In this document: positions 1 through 8,250 of the stretch, piece by piece | Position numbering within the stretch: position 1 is the first letter of the stretch | Layout of the letters: each line of letters begins with the position of its first letter | DNA from: Clostridia bacterium | GTDB lineage: Bacteria > Bacillota > Clostridia > TANB77 > CAG-508 | Direction: 5' to 3' | Length of the DNA: 64,000 nucleotides | Assembly: GCA_017626365.1 (NCBI GenBank) | Contig: JAGAIV010000039.1 | Coordinates: 1 to 64,000 of the forward strand | Program-made: the position numbers and the translations under genes | The notes under the pieces: generated by a model | Databases searched by the model: none | Seen by the model: the letters and a program-made list of their open reading frames with translations, nothing else | Told to the model about the DNA's origin: nothing

Positions 1-241
1 ATATATCTTGTGTTATACTATTCATAGGAAATACCTTCTTTCGATATAGATTTTGTGGTTAAAATCATTTTATCATATTTTTGGTATTTCCTATTTTTAT
101 TTTTTCATATTAGGTGTGACATATCTATTGTAAACCTATAATTTACATTTTTTAGCAATTTTTGTCGTTTTTTGGCCACATTTATAAACATCTCATTCTT
201 CACAGTGTTTAACATATATATCATAAAAATGTATCTCATAT

Positions 242-280
242 GCAAAGATAGCAAGTTTCATAAAACTTGCTATCTTTGCC
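242..280. terminator. Perfect 17-bp inverted repeat downstream of the ArsC/Spx-like gene
   Basis: Arms of 17 bp (242-258 and 263-279) flank a 4-base loop. The repeat sits just past the stop of the minus-strand gene ending at 290. The T-rich side is on the plus strand, so it may be bidirectional or end a transcript entering from the left. Confidence 0.6.
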
Positions 281-289
281 TTATTTTAT

Positions 290-646
290 TTACTTTACAT
301 CTTTTTTCCATTCCTCTTCTTTAAACCCAATAAGCACCCCTTTATCTGATATGAATAACGGTCTTTTTATTAACATTCCGTCGCTTGCTAATAATTCTAT
401 TTTTTCTTTATCGCTCATATCAGTTAATTTTTCTTTTAATTTTAGTTCTTTATATTTTAGCCCGCTTGTGTTAAACCATCTTTTAATATCTTGCTTGCTT
501 TTCTTTATCCACTCCGTTAATTCTTCAATTGTTGGTGTTTCGCTAACAATATTCCTATCTACAAATTCAATATTGTTTTCTTCTAGCCATTTTTTAGCTT
601 TCTTACAAGTTGAGCATTTTGGATATTCGATAAATGTATTTTTCAT
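290..646 (-). CDS. ArsC/Spx-family thioredoxin-fold protein
   Basis: This 118-residue protein has the ArsC/Spx/MgsR fold signature. A CSTCKKA redox motif (CxxC, residues 11-14) follows the first beta strand, and the typical RWFNTSG segment lies near residue 57. The length is normal for the family. Members are either arsenate reductase-like enzymes or RNA polymerase-binding stress regulators such as Spx. Sequence alone does not separate these, and there are no arsenic genes nearby. A ribosome binding site (AGGAG) precedes the ATG. The gene lies downstream of dacF on the same strand with a 92-bp gap. Confidence 0.85.
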   Translation of the reverse strand: MKNTFIEYPKCSTCKKAKKWLEENNIEFVDRNIVSETPTIEELTEWIKKSKQDIKRWFNTSGLKYKELKLKEKLTDMSDKEKIELLASDGMLIKRPLFISDKGVLIGFKEEEWKKDVK

Positions 647-738
647 TGATACCTCTCCTAATTCAATTTTATTTTCTACAATTATACCATAAGTTATGAA
701 TTATTTGAATACTATTTTTTAACTGATCTACAATCTAC

Positions 739-1992
739 TTATTTATGATTGACGCTTTCTAACAAATATCTCCCATATTCTTTTATCATTTCTATCATAT
801 AATCGCTTACTTGCTTTTTTTGTACTGATTCTTTTAATAATATTTTCCTACTTAACAGCACCTCATCCCCCATCAATATACTAACTTCTCCTATCATACA
901 TCCCTTTTCTACTGGTGTTTGCATTCCGTGTGTTATAGCTTACCTTAACTTCCACATCTTTTTCTTTTCCTTTCAAAATTGGCACCCAGGTTATATCGCT
1001 TTGCTCTAGTTCATACGATATTTCTTGCTCTTTTGCTTTGGCGTATATAATCCCTTTTGCCTCTTCTTTTAGCCAGCTTTCAAATTTTTCTTCTATTTTT
1101 TCTTTGGCATTTATGTATTTGTAGTTTGCAAATGCGTATTCGATTAGTTTTATGCTATCACCGTGTTCGTATTTTTTTGGTGTCTGCTCCTAGTACTACA
1201 CAGATGATTTGGTGAGAATTTCTTGTGGTTGAGGTTACTAGACATCTTCCTGCTCCATTGGTGAAGCCGGTTTTTACTCCGTCTACTCCATTTAGGTTTC
1301 CTAGTAATTCATTTGTGTTTGATAACATTTTTGCTTGGCTATTTATATGGATTTCATATGTTTTTGTGTTTACAATTTTGGCAAATGTTTCATTTTTTAG
1401 GGCATAGTCCGTAATAAGGGCTAATTCGTATGCGGTTGTGTAATGTTCGGGTTGGTCTAGCCCGTGTGGGGTAACGAATTTTGTGTTGGTTAGTCCTAAT
1501 TCTTTTGCTTTTTGATTCATTAAATTGGCAAATCCTTCTACGCTTCCTCCTACATGTTCAGCCAAGGCTACTGCTGCATCGTTTCCGTGAACGCATCATT
1601 AAGCCATAGAGCAAATCATTTACGGTTATTTTGTCATTTGCTTTTAATCCAAGCCTTGAGCCTCCGGTTCCTCCTGCTTTTTTGGATATTTCTATAGTGT
1701 CGTTTAAGTTCGCATTTTCTAGAATAATGATAGCTGTCATTATTTTTGTTGTAGATGCCATGGCTCTTTGGGAATAACCATTTTTTTCAAAGAGTACTTT
1801 TTTAGAGTCTCTATCATATATAAGGCATGCTCTTGAATTTATTTTAGGAATGTTTTCCACTTCTGTGGATACATTTAAAACATCTTCTTCTATAATATCA
1901 GTTTCTTCTTCATCTATATCATCTGCTATTACTGTTAGTGGTATGTTGAAAAGAAAGATTATTAATGATAACATCGCTACTATTTTTTTCAT
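739..1992 (-). CDS. dacF: DacF-type D-Ala-D-Ala carboxypeptidase, interrupted by three CGG +1 shift sites
   Basis: Penicillin-binding serine carboxypeptidase that trims the terminal D-Ala from peptidoglycan stem peptides outside the membrane. The start is the ATG at 1992, followed by a signal peptide. Visible motifs are STTK (SxxK), an SGN motif that appears only after frame correction, and KTG followed by FTNGAG. The reading frame breaks three times, at 1585-1587, 1161-1163 and 926-928, each at a zero-frame CGG whose C must be skipped to read a GGN glycine. Removing three bases gives 416 residues, a normal DacF length. Without the shifts only the N-terminal third would be made. It could be a pseudogene, but the three breaks share one pattern with seven others in the window and no other damage is seen. 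A paralogue at 49855 is intact. Confidence 0.85.
926..928 (-). other. CGG +1 shift site 3 in dacF (ACA CGGA)
   Basis: Skipping the C reads GGA ATG and joins the upstream frame (VKVSYNT) to the C-terminal domain (MQTPVEKGCMIG). The site is 78 codons after the glycine of site 2. Confidence 0.8.
1161..1163 (-). other. CGG +1 shift site 2 in dacF (ACA CGGT)
   Basis: The zero-frame CGG is followed directly by TGA. Skipping the C reads GGT GAT and gives the family sequence IRTGDSIKLIEYAF. The distance from the glycine at site 1 is exactly 141 codons. Confidence 0.85.
1585..1587 (-). other. CGG +1 shift site 1 in dacF (TCA CGGA)
   Basis: Zero-frame codon 136 is CGG. Skipping its C reads GGA AAC, which restores the catalytic SGN motif followed by DAAVALAEHV. 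Read without a shift, the frame runs into an arginine-rich dead end. Confidence 0.85.
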
Positions 1993-2044
1993 AATAAAAT
2001 CACCATTTTCATTATATTTTGAAAATAGTGATTTTATAACTTTA

Positions 2045-3229
2045 TTATCTGTTTCTTCCCCCAATTACTTGTTCATTTACTTCATCTTCTGCTCGCTCGA
2101 TGCTTTCTTCAATTGGTTCTCCTTCTTTTCTTTCTTGTTCTAATACTTCTCGAAATCCTTCTTCTGACATTTTACAACGTTCTGCTGCTTCTTTAATTAG
2201 TTTATCCTCATATTCTCTTCTTGTTTCTGGTGTATCATTGTTTAGGTCGTCATCTATATTTTCTAAGGTAGTTTCTTCTTGTTCTTCTAAAATATTGTCT
2301 GCTTTTTCAATATTGTCACTTACTTGTGGATTTCTTGTTTTTTCAGCATATTCTCTTACCTCTAATTCAGTTCGTTTTTGATTAGTGTTTTTTAGGTTGA
2401 CTGGTATGCTTGTGTATTCATTGTCTCTTGACCTTCTATAGTATGCAATTTCTGGGATTCCAGTTCCATCTTCTAAATCTACAGTGAAACCTTCATTTCC
2501 ATTTTGTTCGTTTGTTCCGTGGGTAAGTTGAAACATAGAGTATACTTGATTTTTTTCTACTTTCTCTCCGCTTTCATTTATTTCGTTAATTTCTTTTGTT
2601 GGATTGGTTCCTTCTACTTGCTTTAGAGTTTCCAATGGGATATATTCTCCAGCTTTTCCCACCCCATAAATTTCAAATCTAGTAGAATCGATTCTTCTTA
2701 CTCTTACTTTTTCTACTTGTTTTTCTTTTGCCTCTGGTACTAGTTCTGCAAATGTTTTGGTTTCTGTTATCTTTTTATCCATATCAATTTCAGCAACGTA
2801 GTTTAGAGGAGTGTTTTTCATTTGTTCTACTTCCTCTTCACTTTTTGACTCTTCCTTCGAATTGAATTCTTTATTTTTCATACTTTGTTTTCTTTGTTCT
2901 ATTCTTTCTAATTCGTTTAATGAAATTGGTTCTATGTCTCGAAGTTGAATTAAAATATCTAATTCTTTGTAAGCAAATTCTTTTCTCATAGAAATGCTAT
3001 TATCTTCTCCAATATCAGCAATTACAGTATCTCCTACTTGTAACTCTCTTTTTATTTCTCCGTTTACTTCTTTTTCCACTAGATATAGTGGTTGTTCTTT
3101 TCCTTCTACATTGTCAAATGTAATGTGCTTATAATATTCGATGTCTAATATCTTGCATTGTTCATTTCTTTCGATTGCTTGCTGTTGTAATGAATCTCGT
3201 AATTTTTCTAATTCTTCTCTTAATTCCAT
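2045..3229 (-). CDS. Hydrophilic acidic protein of unknown function at the end of the type IV secretion locus
   Basis: I do not recognise this 394-residue protein. It has no signal peptide or membrane segment. It starts with a short charged helix (residues 1-20), has beta-rich stretches around residues 25-100 and 165-290, and ends in a long Glu/Lys-rich, probably helical tail (about 300-394). The ATG at 3229 follows AAAGGAG. A rho-independent hairpin (3247-3285) separates it from the secretion genes upstream, so it may be expressed by read-through or on its own. Its position suggests a cytosolic accessory protein or a transported substrate. That is inference from context only. Confidence 0.6.
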   Translation of the reverse strand: MELREELEKLRDSLQQQAIERNEQCKILDIEYYKHITFDNVEGKEQPLYLVEKEVNGEIKRELQVGDTVIADIGEDNSISMRKEFAYKELDILIQLRDIEPISLNELERIEQRKQSMKNKEFNSKEESKSEEEVEQMKNTPLNYVAEIDMDKKITETKTFAELVPEAKEKQVEKVRVRRIDSTRFEIYGVGKAGEYIPLETLKQVEGTNPTKEINEINESGEKVEKNQVYSMFQLTHGTNEQNGNEGFTVDLEDGTGIPEIAYYRRSRDNEYTSIPVNLKNTNQKRTELEVREYAEKTRNPQVSDNIEKADNILEEQEETTLENIDDDLNNDTPETRREYEDKLIKEAAERCKMSEEGFREVLEQERKEGEPIEESIERAEDEVNEQVIGGRNR

Positions 3230-3246
3230 GTTATTTACTCCTTTTT

Positions 3247-3285
3247 AAAATAAGGTTACTTTTAAAGATAAGTAACCTTATTTTT
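3247..3285 (-). terminator. Rho-independent terminator after the TcpC-like gene
   Basis: A 13-bp stem (AATAAGGTTACTT and its complement) around an 8-base loop, ending in a T-rich run on the minus strand, lies between the genes starting at 4501 and 3229. Confidence 0.75.
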
Positions 3286-3286
3286 G

Positions 3287-4501
3287 TTACATTTCAAATG
3301 ATAATTCAAAATTAGTACCTTCTTTTAGTTTCATTATGAAAGTTTTTTCCATTTCTTCTGCTGCTGTACTTAAGCTTTCTTTATATGGAACAGATAGCAT
3401 AAATATGTTTCCTTCTGCTTTTATTCCAATTTTACCTACTATATTGTTTTCGAAGAAATTTTCTTTTATATACTTTGTAAATGACTCTATTGTAGGAAAA
3501 TTTGTGTTTTTAAAATCTTCATTTAAATAATTGTACACTGCTGTATAATCTTTCTGATCAATTAATTTCATTACTTTATCAATATTAGATAGTGCTTTTT
3601 CTTCATCTGTTAATTTATTATATTTCGCAGTTTGTTCCTTCGTTTGTACTGTATAATTGTCTAAAGTAATGGTATATTCATATATTCCGGTTTCTTTTAG
3701 TTCATAGTAATTATTATAGTTATCTATAAAAATATATTTTGTATAACCATCTTCTTTAGTGATACCATGCTTTACAATGTTTGCATCTTGTAAAGTATTT
3801 ATATTGTTTTGAATATATAGCTTATATTGCTCTAAACTATTATTAAATTTTGTTTTTCTATATTCTGTATCAAGTGCTTGAAATGCTACTTCTGGAGTAT
3901 TGATTGCTTTAAATTTGTAATCATCAAAATATTTTTTTAATATTTGAAAATCTGTTACCTCTTTGCTCGATATCGTATTATTTGAATTATTTTGTATTGA
4001 TATAACTTCTTTATATTTCTCCTTAATTTGATTATTGGTAGCATCTGTATATTCCTGAACAGAAGAATCGATTATTTCAAAAGTATTATTGTTATAATCT
4101 AAATTCACGATATAGTATTTTTCTTTTTGTTCTTTTTCATTACGAAGATATCCTTTTACAAAAACAGTTATATTGAATACTTTATCAATTGAGTGCATTT
4201 CTTTACTATAGAAGTTGGAATCTGTACCATATTCTTCTATGTTAGTGTTTTTATTAATTGATAAATATGCATTTTCATTTTTTAGTTTTATATTACTTAT
4301 GTATTGATTAATACAATTATCTACTCTAAAAAATGTAGTTTTATTAGTTACTTGTTCCACGTCATTATATATTACATCTTCAAAATCAGTAGTTTCACTA
4401 ATTTCTTTATTTATTTTTATAAGAAAGATTGTTAAAATGATAATTCCTATTATGATAATTATCATGCACAATATTATGGCCATCATTTTCTTGTGATTCA
4501 T
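3287..4501 (-). CDS. VirB8/TcpC-like type IV secretion protein with N-terminal membrane anchor
   Basis: This 404-residue protein has a single strong transmembrane helix at residues 7-29 and a large extracellular part. Two similarly sized regions (about 85-200 and 300-404) look like NTF2-like folds, the architecture of TcpC in clostridial conjugation systems. TcpC is the VirB8-equivalent assembly factor of the Gram-positive channel. I assign it from topology, size and position between the wall hydrolase and a terminator, not from a sequence motif. A second VirB8-like candidate is encoded at 7253-8221. The 21-bp gap to the upstream gene indicates one operon. Confidence 0.6.
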   Translation of the reverse strand: MNHKKMMAIILCMIIIIIGIIILTIFLIKINKEISETTDFEDVIYNDVEQVTNKTTFFRVDNCINQYISNIKLKNENAYLSINKNTNIEEYGTDSNFYSKEMHSIDKVFNITVFVKGYLRNEKEQKEKYYIVNLDYNNNTFEIIDSSVQEYTDATNNQIKEKYKEVISIQNNSNNTISSKEVTDFQILKKYFDDYKFKAINTPEVAFQALDTEYRKTKFNNSLEQYKLYIQNNINTLQDANIVKHGITKEDGYTKYIFIDNYNNYYELKETGIYEYTITLDNYTVQTKEQTAKYNKLTDEEKALSNIDKVMKLIDQKDYTAVYNYLNEDFKNTNFPTIESFTKYIKENFFENNIVGKIGIKAEGNIFMLSVPYKESLSTAAEEMEKTFIMKLKEGTNFELSFEM

Positions 4502-4522
4502 AGTAATATAATTCCTCCTTCT

Positions 4523-7216
4523 CTAGTGTCCAGTTAGTGAAAAATGCATATAATCTTTACTTGATTTCCATGTTCCACCCCATGTCCATCCTCTCTTTGA
4601 GAAAGCTTTTACAACTGGTCCATTTGGTGTTATTGAATATTCATTCTCTCCTGGTTTCCAGAAAGAACCCGATATAATTTTTCCATCCTTTATCATATAG
4701 TTTTCAGTTGGATTAATATCAATTGCAATTCCATATGAGTGGTGAGATCTAGAACTACTTGCTGCTGCATTTCTCCATGAATATCCCCCTACACTTTTAA
4801 TTTTGAATCCAGATTGTTGTATTTCCTTAAAAATCGCTTTAACATCTTCTGCTACTGCTTTATGTACAGTAATCTTCGTTGTTGTTGGATTTCCTTTTGC
4901 ATCATTAATATCAATTGTTATTGTTGTTAAATATTGTTGCATTTCAGCTGCTGTAGTAGGAACTCCATTTGGGAATAAATCTTTTAAATCTTCTGAAGAA
5001 ATCCCGCCACCTTCTATGATTGGACTAATGTCAATTCCTATAGCTTCATAAAATCTTGACATCTGTGCTAGTGTAGTTGCAACCCAATCTTCTGCTTGAG
5101 TTGGATAATCTATTGAATCTGGGCAATATATTGGTCCTATGGTTCCTACTGTATAATTTCCTTGCGGATAGTATCTTTTCGTTGCTCCTGCTCCTGATAT
5201 AAATATACCAAAAGCTTCTATTCCTTTTGCATCATTTTCATAAATTCTCCAATTATGTACATTTCCATATTTATCGGTAGATGACTTATATGGTCCGTCT
5301 TTTCCTGTCATATTAAACCAGTTGTGACATCCATTGATCGCATTTCCTTTTGTTCCTGCTGATGTTTCTGTAATAGAAACAGCTGCTGCAAAAATCGCAT
5401 TTACTTTGTATTTTTCCTGCATATCTAAAAATGCTTGTGCATTTGCTACTAACTTAGAATTTGACGAATATCCTCCTTGAAATGCCTTTTTTAACTCATC
5501 TAAATCTGTGACAAATAGAGTTTCATCATGTACATCAAAATCCCCTGTATAACTTCCTGCTACAAATTCATGTGGCTCATACATACTAATAAAAGCTAAT
5601 TTTGTAAAACTATCTTCCGTTAACTCTTCGCTATTCATATATATTCTAATCATTTCTCTCATAAGTTCTGCATGATTTTGCGTTGCCGGTTTTTCTAATA
5701 GTTCATATAATTCTTCCCTTGCTGTTACAATGTTAATGATAACTGGATCTGTATCAGTAGTACCATTTAGCCTTTTATATTTTACTATTTTTCCAGGCTT
5801 ACCAGCCCCTACTGGTGCATATTTTGCGCCTTTTTCATAAGTTCCTTTCTCATTACTCCATAATCCCATAAATTCAGCTGGAGTGATAATCGTTTTTGTA
5901 TCTCCAGATTTTATCCATTCATTTTTAATAATTTCTTCATACCAATATTCTTTCTTATTTTCATACCACGTACCCTCTCCTTGTGTTATTGGCTCATCAC
6001 TACCAAGATCTTTTGTTGTTCCATTAGGTCCATATGGATATTCTGTTGTACTATTCATTACATAATTTGTTTCTTGTTCTATCAACCAAGTTTTTGCTTT
6101 CGTTACATTTGCCTTAATATTATCAATTTCTGTTATCGTTTCTGTTGTTTCATCTACTCCAGTTACAGATGTATAATATCCAGGCGCTTCCCCTTCTTCT
6201 AATCCCTCATCACTTTCTAATTCTCTTGTGTGCTTATCCGCTTTAAAATTATATTCTGTCTTATCAATGATAATCGAATCAAAAATTGTAAATTCAATTT
6301 CACTTTGCTTTGTCATTAATTCTGAAACAGCTTCCACATAGTTTGCATTGTTCGTTATGACTTGCAAATCAATTAAAAACATAAATGGAACTGTATATTG
6401 TGTTACCATATCTCTGTATGGTATTTTTACTTCAGATATGCTATATTCCTTTAAAACACCGTTAACCGTTTGTTTATAATATTTTGCAATACATAAGTTC
6501 CAACTTTCGTCTAATGAAAAGTAATTCATAATGTCTTCTTTTTCTGCATCATTATCTGTTTTTAACATTTCTTGGAATGTTTTGTAACCGATGAACGTTA
6601 AATCTTTTGGTTCCTCATTTTCATCTTTTCTTCTTTTTATTTTTATAATTCCTTGAGTTTCTTCGTCACTACCTGGAATATAAGGAAATTCTCCTGCAAG
6701 AGATGCACTCATGAATTTATATAAATATTTCGCTGCTTGTGAATTTGGATTAATATTATTTCCCAATATAGTATTGGAATTTGATAAAGAGTTTTCATCA
6801 TCTCCAAAACCTAATGCATTTAAATCAATTCCGTTTTCTGCAAGTTTTACTGTAATATTTTTTAGAAATGATTCTTTATCTAAATGAATTCCTGTATCAT
6901 CTATGGTACAATATTCTTGAACTGTTTGATAAGTTACTTCATCAATTGTTTCGGCTGAATCTTCATCTAGAAAATTATCAATTGCTGGAAGCAATACACA
7001 TAATGCAATAATAACTGCTAAAATAATTAAAATTGGAACAATATGCGCTACAATAAACCCAATTACTGCTGCTGCTAATTTTGCAGCTGCCTTTTGCGCT
7101 AGTTTTAGAGCTTGTTTGCCTGCCTCTTTTGCAATTTTCTTTCCTGCAGATTTTGCATTTTGTTTTGCAAATTCTTCTACTGCATTGGGTTGTTTCTTTT
7201 GATTTTCTTCGTCCAT
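4523..7216 (-). CDS. Two-domain peptidoglycan hydrolase of the type IV secretion system (glucosaminidase plus M15 peptidase)
   Basis: This 897-residue membrane-anchored wall hydrolase is the functional counterpart of VirB1/CwlT. It opens the cell wall for the secretion channel. The N-terminus is a Lys/Ala-rich amphipathic helix followed by a transmembrane segment (about residues 47-75). A long extracellular linker leads to a glucosaminidase-like domain (about 595-735), with ITETSAG and an NWFNMTG segment. The C-terminus is an M15/VanY-like D-Ala-D-Ala carboxypeptidase domain (about 790-897), with zinc-ligand motifs SHHSYGIAIDI and DYMHF. This combination is unusual compared with the common lysozyme plus NlpC/P60 pairing. 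It lies 22 bp upstream of the TcpC-like gene in the same operon. Confidence 0.8.
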   Translation of the reverse strand: MDEENQKKQPNAVEEFAKQNAKSAGKKIAKEAGKQALKLAQKAAAKLAAAVIGFIVAHIVPILIILAVIIALCVLLPAIDNFLDEDSAETIDEVTYQTVQEYCTIDDTGIHLDKESFLKNITVKLAENGIDLNALGFGDDENSLSNSNTILGNNINPNSQAAKYLYKFMSASLAGEFPYIPGSDEETQGIIKIKRRKDENEEPKDLTFIGYKTFQEMLKTDNDAEKEDIMNYFSLDESWNLCIAKYYKQTVNGVLKEYSISEVKIPYRDMVTQYTVPFMFLIDLQVITNNANYVEAVSELMTKQSEIEFTIFDSIIIDKTEYNFKADKHTRELESDEGLEEGEAPGYYTSVTGVDETTETITEIDNIKANVTKAKTWLIEQETNYVMNSTTEYPYGPNGTTKDLGSDEPITQGEGTWYENKKEYWYEEIIKNEWIKSGDTKTIITPAEFMGLWSNEKGTYEKGAKYAPVGAGKPGKIVKYKRLNGTTDTDPVIINIVTAREELYELLEKPATQNHAELMREMIRIYMNSEELTEDSFTKLAFISMYEPHEFVAGSYTGDFDVHDETLFVTDLDELKKAFQGGYSSNSKLVANAQAFLDMQEKYKVNAIFAAAVSITETSAGTKGNAINGCHNWFNMTGKDGPYKSSTDKYGNVHNWRIYENDAKGIEAFGIFISGAGATKRYYPQGNYTVGTIGPIYCPDSIDYPTQAEDWVATTLAQMSRFYEAIGIDISPIIEGGGISSEDLKDLFPNGVPTTAAEMQQYLTTITIDINDAKGNPTTTKITVHKAVAEDVKAIFKEIQQSGFKIKSVGGYSWRNAAASSSRSHHSYGIAIDINPTENYMIKDGKIISGSFWKPGENEYSITPNGPVVKAFSKRGWTWGGTWKSSKDYMHFSLTGH

Positions 7217-7252
7217 AAGTCACCTCTTTTCTACGTTTCATTGATTCGTTTT

Positions 7253-8221
7253 TTAAATTTCTATTGATATTTTTATTCTGTTGGTATATTCATTTTTGTT
7301 TTGCATATTTTCATATTCTTCATAATCTGTAATGATGTCGGTAAACACCATTTGTTGCATCCTTGCTTTATTTGAATATATTTTATTAAAGTTTATTGTT
7401 AATGTTTTTGTTCTTAGTGGTTCTAATATTAGTTGTGTTTTATCTATTTCATATGAATATGCGTCATACTTATTTTCATTTGAACCTACTAAATAAATAG
7501 AATTTACTTTCTCTTTACTATCTAATAAAATGGTTTTTTGTGATAGATTTTCTATTTTAATATCATAAGATTCATAGTCTTTATAAATATTTTTACAAAT
7601 AATTGTTATCTTAATTCCATTTAATTGTGATTCTTTGTTAATTTGTTGTCTTCCTATATAACTATTAATATTTAATTTATAGCTATTTTCTTGCTTCACA
7701 ATTGTGTAATAGTCTTCTATTTTGTTACCAGAAGAATTCGTTTTTCCCGTTGATAGCATATCATCTTGTATAGTTACTTTATAGGTATACATGTAACTAT
7801 TTATCCAACTTTGCATACCACACATTTTTTTACTTGTAAAAATTTTGTCTACATAGTTTTGTTTAAAGTACTGAATGTTACCCGCAAAGACTTCTTCTTT
7901 ACATTCCTCTGTTAACAAGCTATATGCTTTTTCAATTTCTTTGTTGTTACAATAAGTAATAAATTCTTCTATTATTTTAGTATTACTTTCTTGCTGTGTA
8001 GTAGTAACATCTTTCCCAGAAATTACTGTTTGGCTAGATTTATCTACTACTTGTGCTGTTTCATTTTGAACTTTGTTATCTTGTACAATAGATTCTTTTT
8101 TTGATTCTGCATTTAATACTTGTATTAAATACAAAACAAGGATAATAGCAAAGACTATTGCAAATATAACATATCGATTTTCAAATAAACTTCTTCTTAT
8201 GTTACTATTTTTAATAATCAT
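7253..8221 (-). CDS. Membrane-anchored VirB8-like (NTF2-fold) secretion component
   Basis: This 322-residue protein has one transmembrane helix (residues 16-37), a Ser/Thr/Gln-rich linker, then a helix-strand region from about residue 85 (FITYCNNKEIEKAYSLLTEE) typical of NTF2-like domains. A beta-rich C-terminal region of about 120 residues follows. The layout resembles VirB8/TcpC-family periplasm-side assembly factors. It lies between the VirB6-like gene (29-bp gap) and the wall hydrolase gene (36-bp gap), consistent with co-transcription. I see no catalytic motif. Confidence 0.6.
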   Translation of the reverse strand: MIIKNSNIRRSLFENRYVIFAIVFAIILVLYLIQVLNAESKKESIVQDNKVQNETAQVVDKSSQTVISGKDVTTTQQESNTKIIEEFITYCNNKEIEKAYSLLTEECKEEVFAGNIQYFKQNYVDKIFTSKKMCGMQSWINSYMYTYKVTIQDDMLSTGKTNSSGNKIEDYYTIVKQENSYKLNINSYIGRQQINKESQLNGIKITIICKNIYKDYESYDIKIENLSQKTILLDSKEKVNSIYLVGSNENKYDAYSYEIDKTQLILEPLRTKTLTINFNKIYSNKARMQQMVFTDIITDYEEYENMQNKNEYTNRIKISIEI

Positions 8222-8250
8222 TGCATTATCCTCCTGTTTTTTATGCTATT

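Noticed and set aside
267-692. Plus-strand open frame opposite the ArsC/Spx-like gene, and similar long frames opposite FtsH, MurA and the T4SS genes
   Set aside because: They are antisense shadows of well-supported genes, rich in Leu/Ser/Phe, with no ribosome binding site or family signature.
1158-1175. A homopolymer (seven A on the minus strand) as the cause of the second dacF break
   Set aside because: Deleting one A gives a less family-like sequence (KKYEHGDS) than skipping the C of CGGT, which gives KKIRTGDSIKLIEY.
739-1992. dacF as an ordinary decaying pseudogene
   Set aside because: Its three lesions follow the same CGGN rule as lgt, rplI, rlmH and pyrD, and no stop codon, deletion or lost catalytic motif is seen once the C is skipped.
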